This document shows positions 32,758 to 42,543 of a stretch of 64,000 bases of DNA, piece after piece; the first letter of the stretch is position 1, and every line of letters begins with the position of its first letter. The translations under genes and the position numbers were made by a program. A model generated the notes under the pieces. The model was not told where the DNA came from. It made no database searches and saw only the letters and a program-made list of their open reading frames with translations. This DNA comes from Vavraia culicis subsp. floridensis (lineage: Eukaryota > Microsporidia > Pleistophoridae), in NCBI RefSeq assembly GCF_000192795.1, contig NW_007360631.1, forward strand, positions 1 through 64,000, read 5' to 3'.

Positions 32758-34401
32758 TCATTTATCAGCTCTTCTCGGACTGACACGACCAATGGTGACC
32801 ACCTCCTCGGCAGCCGTGGGGTGCACACACACGCAGTTGCTCAGGTCATCCAACGACAGCCCCTTCTTCATGCCCACCGCAAAGCCTTGCACGATCTCAT
32901 CCACACCGTTGCCGAACAGATGGAGACCGACCACTCGACCGCCATGCACGATCGCTTTGAAGACTGTGCTTGTTTTGTTGTCGCTCAGTGCGTATATCAG
33001 ATTGTTGAAGCGTGTCTCGTACACTTCTACGCTGCCGTACCGTGCAACCGCTGCCTGTTCGCTCAGGCCAACGCTTGCACATGGCGGGTGTGTGAAAACC
33101 ACGCTTGGCACGAATTCGTACACATCAGCAGGAATAGGTTCGTGTTCGAACAGGGATCGTACGAGTTTTCGAGCACAGAATATTGCGAACGGCGTGAGCA
33201 TGTGATTTGGTCCTATGAGATCGCCAACGGCATACACACCTTCCACGCTCGTCATAAATTTTTCGTTCACCACCGCGTAGCTGTTGTGCGTGTTTATGGG
33301 CACCTGCACGTACGAAAGATCGCAGTCTCGGCCAATCGCACACATCACAAAATCTGCGTTATTTATGACTGCGTTGTTCAGCACCACCTTATAGGTGCTG
33401 TCGCGTGGGCGCTCATCCTCGAATTCCACCCGGACCTCGTCTTTGTGTATTTCAAGGACATCTTCTTTGTCTTTGACGTTGATTTCTTCGCCATGTATGC
33501 CGAAGCGCACTTTGTTGTTGGTCCTGTCCTTAGATACGTCGACCACTTTTATCTGCTTGATTTTGTTTTTGTAGGCCTCATTGGGAGGCACATCGTTTTC
33601 CTTCTGCTCAGTTCTGTTCTGTCCGTTCCCGCACTCAGTGCTTGTTCCCTGACAGCCACGATTATCCTCGCCGGTCTCCTTCTGCTCATTGTTGCTCCTT
33701 CTATCCTCCTCACAAACCTCCAACACACTCTCCTCATAGTACGCCCTTATACGGTGCTTTTCAAGCTGCTCCTTCACCACAGAATCAAACAACTCGTCAA
33801 AATGCGAGAGAAACCGCTTACCGCGCAAAATAATGGACACCTCCGATCCAAGCAACGCCAGCATAAATGCAATTTCAAGTGAAATGTAGCCACTGCCTAT
33901 TATCACCGTTTTCTTGGGAATGCTCTTCAGATAAAAAAAATCATCGCTGTATTTCACAAACTCTTTTCCCTTAATTTCCAAGGTCTTTGGCTTTGATCCG
34001 CTCGCCAGCAGAATATGCGTGCCATCATGCACCCTGCCATTCACCTCAACCTTTCCAGCCGCAATCACACGTGCGTACCCATTTATAACCTCCACGTTGT
34101 TGCTGCCAAGCATACTTTCATAGATTATGTTCAACCGACGAATGGCGCTGTCCCTGCACTCTTTGAACAGCCCGTAGTCAACCTCATAGCTGGGATATAC
34201 GCCGTATGAGCGTGCGAGCAGCATGTGCTCAATTATGTTTGTCATGTTGTACGTGATTTTTTTGGGCACACAGCCCAGATTGACACATGTACCGCCCAGG
34301 TACGCATTTTCTATGAGAAGTACCCGCTTGCCCAATTTTGCAGTCTCGCGAGCAGCCGCTATGCCACCGCTTCCGCCTCCGATCACGATCAGGTCGTACA
34401 T
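32758..34401 (-). CDS. GLR1: glutathione reductase-like flavoprotein with charged insert
   Basis: Class I pyridine-nucleotide disulfide oxidoreductase; glutathione reductase uses NADPH and FAD to regenerate reduced glutathione. The 547 residues show the FAD motif VIGGGSGGIAAAR at the N terminus, the redox disulfide GGTCVNLGCVPKK, the second dinucleotide fold (VIIGSGYISLEIAF), the second FAD motif (VEGVYAVGDL) and a C-terminal HPTAAEE, where the catalytic His/Glu pair of the partner subunit lies. There is no C-terminal redox Cys or selenocysteine tail, so GR fits better than thioredoxin reductase. An Asn/Glu/Lys-rich insert of about 90 residues splits the NADPH domain. The ATG at 34401 (MYDLIVIGGG) follows GGGGG at 34415-34419. 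The longer frame opens only at a GTG. Confidence 0.9.
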   Translation of the reverse strand: MYDLIVIGGGSGGIAAARETAKLGKRVLLIENAYLGGTCVNLGCVPKKITYNMTNIIEHMLLARSYGVYPSYEVDYGLFKECRDSAIRRLNIIYESMLGSNNVEVINGYARVIAAGKVEVNGRVHDGTHILLASGSKPKTLEIKGKEFVKYSDDFFYLKSIPKKTVIIGSGYISLEIAFMLALLGSEVSIILRGKRFLSHFDELFDSVVKEQLEKHRIRAYYEESVLEVCEEDRRSNNEQKETGEDNRGCQGTSTECGNGQNRTEQKENDVPPNEAYKNKIKQIKVVDVSKDRTNNKVRFGIHGEEINVKDKEDVLEIHKDEVRVEFEDERPRDSTYKVVLNNAVINNADFVMCAIGRDCDLSYVQVPINTHNSYAVVNEKFMTSVEGVYAVGDLIGPNHMLTPFAIFCARKLVRSLFEHEPIPADVYEFVPSVVFTHPPCASVGLSEQAAVARYGSVEVYETRFNNLIYALSDNKTSTVFKAIVHGGRVVGLHLFGNGVDEIVQGFAVGMKKGLSLDDLSNCVCVHPTAAEEVVTIGRVSPRRADK

Positions 34402-34414
34402 ACGGTTCCGCACA

Positions 34415-34419
34415 CCCCC
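34415..34419 (-). promoter_or_regulatory. GGG-type start-proximal signal plus TATA-like tract
   Basis: GGGGG on the minus strand about 13 nt before the ATG at 34401. TATTAAAAG (first T at 34430) sits just upstream of it. Confidence 0.45.
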
Positions 34420-34430
34420 GTCTTTTAATA

Positions 34431-36619
34431 TTTTTCCGATGACCAATGAAACCGTTCCGCGCTTGAAAGACCAACAGCTGCAGAAAAGATGCACGTGACA
34501 TGGACCAATTACACGTGCTAAAGCGATCTGCAGGCTGTGCAGTGTTTAACGCCCTGGTCATAATGCAGCACTGAGGTGCAAAGGATAGACAGCTCCGCTC
34601 TGCACCTGCTCAATTGGCAAGTAACGGCAAATCAAGTATTTCATCAATTCCTCGTGCAAATATTCTTAAACCACAGCATGCCAATGTTATGCTTTACATT
34701 GCGAGTGCGTTTGTTTATTCCCCGTATTGAGGCCCGTTGTGAGGCGCAATTGGAGTAGTGAGCAAATTAAAACGGGTGTTGTAGCATGAAACGATTAATA
34801 AACGTACTTTTAATGAAAAAGCTGTAAATTTGAAATAATTGCGTTAGGTGCAACGGTCTTTTACGTATGCCTACCGCAGGAAAATGCTCGTTGCGATTGA
34901 CATGTGCTGATTGATGGTACTGCTCGTGCACTCATCGATCTGAAGCGTGCATCCCATTCTTAAACAGCGGTAAAAGGCACTTCTAGTCCTTTACTGCGTT
35001 ACAAATCATTTTTAAGTGTTGGACCACCATGCAATGAGGTGGTTGAAAAATAATTGCATTGTCGGTATTCGTTCAATGCGATGCTGCACATTTGTCTATT
35101 TCGCTTCGGTGCACTCTTTTCGTATCTTCCACAGGACAAGTAATCGGATCTGCTCCGCGAACCAAAGAGCGCCAGGGCCATCGCAGGTTTTCAGGGCACC
35201 AGGAGTAATGTGTGATACGATGATCTAACAGACTCTCAAATAGATAAAGGACCTGCTGTGCTCACCAATAATGGCCTGATACGCGAAATCATCAATCTCT
35301 ACAAATCAAAAAGAATCGAACAACAGATTTAAAAACAAAAAAAATTTTGGGCCCATGGCTTGGACTTACCGTAAAATTTAAAAAATTTTTTGCCCAACGA
35401 ACGTGTGATGATAACCATTCACGACGGTCTACTGTACGGTGATGAATGTGTGTTCTGATGTTCTTTACGATGTACGGTTCACGATGGGCTAACGTGCTGT
35501 TAATATTGGTTGGTGGCAACCGGGTTGTTTGCTGGACAGGACAGCGTGCAAGTGATGATAACCATTCACGACGGTCTACTGCACGGTGATGAATGTGTGT
35601 TCTGATGCGCTTTATGTTGTTTTATCTTTCAAACACCTGCTCATGCCGCTTGGCAGAGCACCTTTTTTACAATTAATATGTTACTGGCCTGTAATAGCAA
35701 AATGTGTACTGCGGTCCGAATGGGCTGTTATAGCCATGGCAAACGCTCAGCGCATCAGGAGGGTCTGTGCGTGGTGGTGATTAAATAATTCTTAGAGGTA
35801 ACGAGGTGTACCGAATTGAACGGCAAGCAGGACGGTTCAAGGGATGAAAGATACTCAGTGAGTGCATGCGGCCTTATCATGACCAATTGTGCGAGAAACG
35901 GTAATTTTGTGTGCGCATACGTTATTTATCACAACTTATTTCACTCTGTGTCAGCTACGGTCAATGTTATTCCATCCTAAGAATATGCTCTGTGTCAACA
36001 TCAAGTAATAAATTGCTTTAAGCAGCTGCACTTGTCAAATCTATGTATTTTCAGCAACGGGGTGGTTGTTCCTCCATTCAAATCCTAGCAATCGCTCACA
36101 TTCTCAACATCCCTTTTGTCGTATAAATTGCCCTGTTCAGGATGTGTCTGCATGCGCGGTACATTCTTTTGCAGTTCTTCATTACGAAAAAAATCTTACA
36201 AAAATTTTTGGAGCTTTTCTGCTCACGTCATTTGAAAGGAAGCTTGTTCAACGTTTTTACGAGGAAATGGTAGTTGTAACGAATTATTATTCCGATTTAG
36301 AGCAGCAACCGGAACAAAAATGCGGTGTACTCTTGCTAGTACAGAATATACCACGTGGTACCAGAAAATTGGTTGATATTGGTAAGTTGGACTGGTAACG
36401 AAAAAAATTGGAGAATCGCTAATGAACGGGCACTAAAACAAAGGTTACTGCCTGTACAACAATTAAAATACTTCTCTGTTTTATGGAGTAATACGAAGTG
36501 AAGGTTTTTGGTCCTTCTGTTCTGGCAAAAGATCTGTCTTGGCATATCGGCAGCGTAAGCTTACTTGGTCTATTCCTCTTTTTTATTTAATGCCAGTGCC
36601 AAATCAAATAGGCAGATAC
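34431..36619. other. intergenic region with a direct repeat
   Basis: No supported gene. It contains the repeat pair listed separately and a plus-strand TTG-opened frame at 36066-36398, not called. Confidence 0.45.
35405..35614. repeat. direct repeat, two copies of about 63 nt, 147 nt apart
   Basis: 35405-35467 and 35552-35614 share GTGATGATAACCATTCACGA and on through the following 40 bases, with only a few mismatches. The intervening sequence also has GGTTCACGATGG-like fragments of the unit. Non-coding. Confidence 0.85.
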
Positions 36620-39600
36620 TTACATTTTTGCTACATACGATCTGTTGATGGTGTTGAAGTGCAAACCAACCGTATCGTTGACAATTGCTGTGCTGATTGC
36701 TCTTATCTTGTCGCCTATCCTTATCTCTTCCCTGATATTCCACCATGTAAAAATGCCTTCTCTGCAGCTATGAAGGTCCTTGACAAGCAGCTTGCAGTAT
36801 CTTTTCAGCTTGAACTCTTCTTTAACGCCATGTTTGACGGCCAACACCTTCATGTATTCCATCTCCTCTTCCAGTTTGGTCATATCTACGGCTCGTTTCA
36901 GTCCTTGGCACTGAATCAGTACCTTGTCCTCAACAATTTTGATAATCGAGAACTCAATCGCTGGAACGAGACCGCCTGTCTTGTCCACATTCGTAAATTT
37001 GATCAAGAACGACGCGCATTTGGTATATCCCAGTTTCTTATCATCCCGTACGCGCATCACCGAGTTCGAGTGCATCTGAAAGGCAGGCCCGTCTATCGCA
37101 AGGATATCCTTCTCATGTGTGAGCAACTCTGCGTTAAAAACATAAATTTTATCGCCAATTTTCAATTTCTGTGCCACAACACGCCCCTGTATCGCCTTGT
37201 CCGCTCTGAAAAGCAGAGAGTAAAAGCCATCGTAAAGCTCAAGCATGCTGCCCGTCCTTACGATCATCAGGCACATCAATTTAAAGCATACATCGTCACC
37301 CTCAACGATTCGCCGGAGAATGCTGTACTCGCTTATCCTTCTTTTCTCCATCCTGTCTGCAATGTCCCTCTCTAGAGTATTCGATTTGAAGCAGCTCAGG
37401 TATGCCCATTTGAACTGCACATCGACCCATTCTTTTCTCTGATTTTTGTATTTCTTTGCAATTTTGGCGTAAATTTCTTCGATTTTTCTGTTCTTCTGTA
37501 TTTCTAGTGTTGTATGTCCCTTCACAGGTTTTCCGTACATGCGCATCGGTGCATTTTTTGTGATGATATCGTTGTTTATTGGCGCAATATCATCCATTTT
37601 TACCCTGATTTCGTCTTTAGACGCGTGTTTTACGATCCGATTCTGTTTGTTCTTGTCTTTGGCATTTGCTCCCACGACTGGTTCGTTTTCTTTTTGTGCT
37701 CCATCAACACAGAACTTTGAATTGCATATGTCAATCCGACCACCAATTCGCGATATGCTTCGATTTTTATTCGTTTCATCGCTGATCTCTAGCACCTTTT
37801 TCTCCATCCCATTAATAGCACTCGCCTCTAATTCTTTCACGATTTGTTTTCCGGTATCACTTCTATTTTTTGATTGCTTTCCATTTAAATCTCTGCCATT
37901 CCGCGTATCTTCTGCCTTTGCACCCGTAATATGTGATCTATCATTCCTGATCACACTTTCTCCATCCACCGTATCACCCGGTCTAGTTCGCTTGCCATTT
38001 TCGTTCGACTCCTCCTTTGATTTGTTAGACGGCTCTCCATCAGAGAATACGCAATCTTCGGTTAAAACAGATACTTTGACCTGTGCGTTCTCCCTCATCC
38101 TTACATCATTAAAAATGTTCTCCTCATCGAAGACGTCCATGCTCACACCGACAGCATTGTCATCCGCTGCGCGCTCTGAATCCTGATCAAGTCTCTTAGC
38201 CATTTTTTTTATGGCATCTTCGCTGACATATATCTGTTTCTTACTCGCCGTTGTGAACCCCGTGAGCATCGAAGTGCTGTCCATATTTACTGTGCGTGCA
38301 CTGCGAGTGCTCGCGTCATTTTCGAGTTTATGCTCGTTTTTCTGTGATGAAAAAAACGATTCCGAATGCAGAGGATCCCTTTGCTCCCTCAAATCAGTGA
38401 TTTCATCGCTTCTTGGCTGCGTGAGAAAAGACGAAAAATCAATTAGCTCTGAGTTGCTTGAAGAAGCATGTAAATCCGGATAATGTTCAACGTGTTTATT
38501 TTGCTCGTCCTCAACGCTCGAAAAATTGCTGTCGCTCGCACTGATGTCTTCCGAGTCAAACGAATCGCTTGCACCAGTATGATGCTCTTGCTGGACGTAA
38601 CGGATAGGCTCGTTACCCTGCATGGAACCAGCACAAAGATCCTCCTCAGAGCTACTGATCGAGGAACCACTCATCAAATCATCATCATGCAAATCTGATG
38701 AGGAAATGCTTTCCTCTTCTACCATCTCCTTGACCATGGGGTATTTTTCGTTAGAATTTTCTTTTGACGAAAACTCTGAGCTTGCGTGCACCCATTCCCA
38801 TTGCCGATATTCTGCTTTAATGACCTTTTTTGATACGCCGTGATCATAAATGGTGTTGCTACTTCTCGCATTCGATCCTAGGTTCATGTGATTTTGCGGG
38901 ACATCGGGTAGGGGCGTACCACGGCGGTTCACGAAACCGTTTCTGTTGAGTATCGAACCGGAGAATAATTCGTAGTCAGCGTCAGAATCATGGTGAGGTT
39001 GACCAGAACCAAGGAAAAGCCCCGTCTTTTGTAGAAGAGACGCGATATCCTGTCCATTGGTTCTTGGCCAGCCTGATGTGTATTCTGTAGCGCTTCCCGT
39101 TTCGATGTTATTTTGATTTTCTCTTGAATAAAAGACATTCGTTTTCCTTGAACTCTCTCGATTGACCAGCAGCCTGTCCACCAAACCTTGATACACACTT
39201 GGATCGTTTATCGTTACAACCCTATCATCAACTTTTTCTTCTTCCGTGCTTTTTGATATAGACGAGAGGTTCATCGTGATTTGCGTGCCGTCAGTATCAT
39301 CTGAGCTTTCTGACATTGGAGATGCCAGCATGTTTTCATCGTTAATGCCCTCTTCCAAGTTCTCTGACACAGGAGATACCGGCGTATTCATATCAATTGC
39401 TGTTTCTGACACGGAAGCTGTTGGCATGTTCATAGTGCTAACTTTCTTTGCTGTGAAAGCTATCTGTGCATCTGAACTGCTGGTTGTCTCATCCATACTC
39501 ATCGAACAGGATGAAACACTCGTAGAACATTTCCTGCTATTTTCAACATGTTTTACCATCGGTGTATTAAAGTTCTCGCTTTCTTTCCGCACTGGCACGA

Positions 39601-40178
39601 AATGACCAGCAAAATTTCTTACCGTCTCACCAGAATTCCCATTGTTCGGTGAAGACTCCGTCCTGTAGCCGTCATAATCACTAAACGGATTTGTGTACTC
39701 ATCCTCGTCTATATGCGGAACATCAAAGCCGTTCCTGCGCATGTCTTCATCACTGAAAGGTTTTATTATTTCCTCCGTTTTAAGAACCGACACAGGTTCG
39801 TTTTCATCCGATTCGTGGTTATAGAGTCTTTGGTCATTATAGAGTTCCGATGTACTGGGATAAATACTGCCAGGATGCAGTAACTGCATTTTCCTCTTTT
39901 GTTTTTTTTTCTTCTCTGTTACGTTTGTTACGCTCCCGCTTGCGAATCCTATTCCATTCAGCCAGGCCATATCCGGGATTGAAGTGACTTTGTGGTCGCC
40001 TACTATTTGCATCCGAGCTTGTGTTTGGCATGGCTGCATTGTTGCGCTGTTCCTCTATGTAAAAGCCTACAATGCGCGGCGAAGCTGCTTTCGTATCGGA
40101 TTCGTCCAGTTCATAGTCACTTTCGTCTGAATGAACAGTAAAATTGCACGTGTCTTGTTTCTGTGCACTCATTAACAT
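36620..40178 (-). CDS. BRCA2: BRCA2-like recombination mediator, probably frameshifted in an A9 run
   Basis: BRCA2 loads Rad51 or Dmc1 on single-stranded DNA during homologous recombination. The last 300 residues match its DNA-binding region: helical domain (W-V-D-V-Q-F-K-W start, R..ILRRIVEGDD), OB1 (LELYDGFYSLL, LKIGDKIYVFNAEL, KLGYTK, VPAIEFSIIKI) and OB2 (KLLVKDL, FTWWNIREE). The tower helices seem reduced to a stub. The N-terminal 800 residues are acidic, Ser-rich and disordered. They include one good BRC-type Rad51-binding motif, GFTTASKKQIYVSEDAIKK (about 38187-38262). The main frame opens at 40039, but a better N terminus (MSAQKQDT..., Asp/Ser-rich) reads from 40178/40172 in the next frame and joins through an A9 run at 39902-39910, so a one-base error or true frameshift is likely. 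A TATAAATA lies 25 nt upstream of 40178. Confidence 0.85.
39902..39910 (-). other. A9 run where the BRCA2-like reading frame changes
   Basis: Nine A on the minus strand in a Lys codon run. Upstream coding sequence (frame of 40178) and downstream coding sequence (frame of 40039) meet here. A run of eight would join them. Confidence 0.6.
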
Positions 40179-40195
40179 TTACACATATTTGTGCT

Positions 40196-40203
40196 TATTT
40201 ATA
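40196..40203 (-). promoter_or_regulatory. TATA box of the BRCA2-like gene
   Basis: TATAAATA on the minus strand, first T 25 nt before the ATG at 40178 (31 before the one at 40172). It supports the upstream start. Confidence 0.4.
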
Positions 40204-41694
40204 CTTTAGGTAAAACAAAGAAACCCGTGATCGGTTTCAAATTATATCACCAAACAAAGACACCATTTGCTATTTTCCACCGGTTATCAATGATTTTGAT
40301 CTTGCATTTCCGACAGGACGGTATATCGCGTTAGTACAGACACATTTTTTCGTCTTTTGCCATGAATCATTTGGTAATGGTGTGTCTTTTTGTTATGACA
40401 GCATAATAAATTGTACTATAACAGCACTCATCTTTCGTTTTTATCAGCTTTTTGAGTTGTACAACTTGTTAGTGCCAACTACCACTTAATATTTCGGTTG
40501 TAAAACCATTTCTGTAACCTTAAAGCAATATCAAGTACGTTATTTGGTATACTATTAAATAAATTATCAGCAACATGCCACAATTCATAATCAAGAAGAG
40601 AGCCAGGCGTTGTTATGTAATGAGATAAATAGGCGTTCTTACGATTGACAAAACGAGAATGGAGCATCCTTTGATGGGACAAAACATTAAATAAAGGATG
40701 CTAAAACACAAAGGCAAGTGTAACCACGAACAAATGATCATAGGAACAACGAATAATTTGCTGTTACATCGATCGCAGCGTTTTGATCACTGAAACCAAG
40801 AATCGTTTTAAAACAGATCACAAACAAAACACAACGGAATGTTTACCAGCAACTGCGTTAATATGGTCTAATACATGGTAAACTACTTTGAACAAACAAA
40901 AAGACTTTACCCATCGTTTTAGCGGTTAACCCCTTAAACCATCAATGTACCGAATTTACAAGTGCAAAGATTATTTAAAGAGCCTAAATCATTGTAACCA
41001 TAGCCAGTGCACAGTTTGTTTACCAGTGCGTAAATAACTCATAACCATAGTTGAACATTGAAAATAAAATAAAAAGCGTTGAAGAACACACATCTGTGCT
41101 AACATTCAATAACGATTCCTTATACAACACTAATGGTTCTTTATTCGAAAGGCATTACCAAAACTATGAATCTGATGAGAGGTGACTGAAGTTAACGTAA
41201 ATCAATTCATATGAAGTGCTTGACTCTACCATTCAATCCATCAAATGTAACGAATACGATCATAAATGCTTACTTAATGCGAATCCGTGTGTCAAATTTT
41301 GCATTGAATGTTCATCCAATATAAATGTAACCGTTTATTGTGCTATTCATCAGCTTATGTACGAGTGCAGATAATTTTTTTGATGGACACAATGTAATTT
41401 GTTATGTATGCAGAGAGTTTATCACGATCTCCTACAACGTGATAAGCCCTTATTTCCATATCAAAGTCCACATTCCCTCATAATCTGGCCTTTGGTCATG
41501 ACTGGTCACCACTTCATCAGTAAGCGCAGTTACCCACGATGGTAATATTTGTTCTATATTTGTTCTATATTTGATTATTAAGCTGCTTTATTCCCACAAA
41601 ACGAATAAATATTCATCATTTATTACCCTAAGCATAGAAGTAAAACTGCCCTAGACCTGAAGAGAAACAGAATGTCTTGAATTGCTTTAAAGTA
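40204..41694. other. AT-rich intergenic region between divergent genes
   Basis: About 1.5 kb between the BRCA2-like and HEI10-like genes, no gene recognised. Confidence 0.5.
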
Positions 41695-41698
41695 CCCC
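41695..41698 (+). promoter_or_regulatory. CCC-type start-proximal signal of the HEI10-like gene
   Basis: CCCC five bases before the ATG at 41704. Confidence 0.5.
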
Positions 41699-41703
41699 TC
41701 AGA

Positions 41704-42249
41704 ATGCATCTCAAGTGCAACAATCTGCGCTGCCGCTCCACCATCCAGAAATACATTCTAATCACGCCATGCTCACACGTATACTGTGAGACGTGCTCAC
41801 CAAAAATAGAGAATATGCAGATCTGTGTGGCATGCAAAACTATGGTAAGAAAGGATGAGCTACTTGTACGTGAGCTGACAAAGCCACCTTCAATCGTTGG
41901 CTATCCGCCAGATGATGTCTTGGAGTGCGCGCGTGATGCCATATCATTCTGGATGTATCAGGCGCAGCAACAGGAATACATAATGAAAACTATGTTAGAA
42001 AAGGCGCATTCTGACGCATATAAGGCGGTGCAACACCTCAAAACGTGTAAATTGAGCGCAGCGATTGAAAAAGAGAATATGAAGAGTTGTATCAAGAAAT
42101 TGGAAAATAGTTTGAAGCGGGAAAAAGAGAATGTGTATGATCTAAACATGATGCTTAGGGAGAAAACAGACGAGTATAAAAAACTGTTAGTGCGAAAGGA
42201 GCGAAAGACTATAAATAGAGGAAGTTATGAGAGTACGTACGAGGAGTAA
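41704..42249 (+). CDS. HEI10 (CCNB1IP1)-like RING/coiled-coil meiotic crossover factor
   Basis: HEI10, Zip3 and RNF212 are SUMO or ubiquitin ligases of the synaptonemal complex that mark crossover sites. The 181-residue product has an N-terminal RING: C5, C10, C23, H25, C28, C31, C42, C45 with the CSHVYC core. Then comes a segment matching HEI10 in pattern (V-R-E-L-T, a P-x-x-V-L-E motif and AISFWMYQAQQQ, compared with ALAFWTYQVHQE in HEI10), and a long coiled coil (about 85-165) ending in a Lys/Arg-rich tail. The length is shorter than the vertebrate protein but includes the diagnostic RING-linker-coiled-coil order. The ATG at 41704 follows CCCC; the frame upstream opens only at TTG. TAATAAA overlaps the stop. 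The post-RING F-W-x-Y-Q motif is what favours HEI10 over a generic RING protein. Confidence 0.75.
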   Translation: MHLKCNNLRCRSTIQKYILITPCSHVYCETCSPKIENMQICVACKTMVRKDELLVRELTKPPSIVGYPPDDVLECARDAISFWMYQAQQQEYIMKTMLEKAHSDAYKAVQHLKTCKLSAAIEKENMKSCIKKLENSLKREKENVYDLNMMLREKTDEYKKLLVRKERKTINRGSYESTYEE

Positions 42250-42543
42250 TAAAAGTATAACAGAAATACCGTGTATTTGAGAGTATTTATTGACCATACA
42301 TCGTAACAAATGGTCCATTAAAGTCATCTCAAGTAAGAAAAATCCAACGAGCAATTCATCGAACCTAAGTTGTAAAAACTAATCTCACGTATAAATCGTC
42401 ATAGATGATAACCCACAAGCACGTCGTACTAAATTATAAACCAATTCATCGCACCATTCCCAATAGAAACCATTAAATTGCACAAATTGTCTTTAATATA
42501 AATTATAAGACATGGCTACGTCACGGCCAAAAGCATCTTTTTT

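Noticed and set aside
32620..33882. 420-codon plus-strand ORF
   Set aside because: Antisense to the glutathione reductase gene, His/Val-rich shadow composition, no start signal.
36539..37375. 278-codon plus-strand ORF
   Set aside because: Antisense to the BRCA2-like DNA-binding region.
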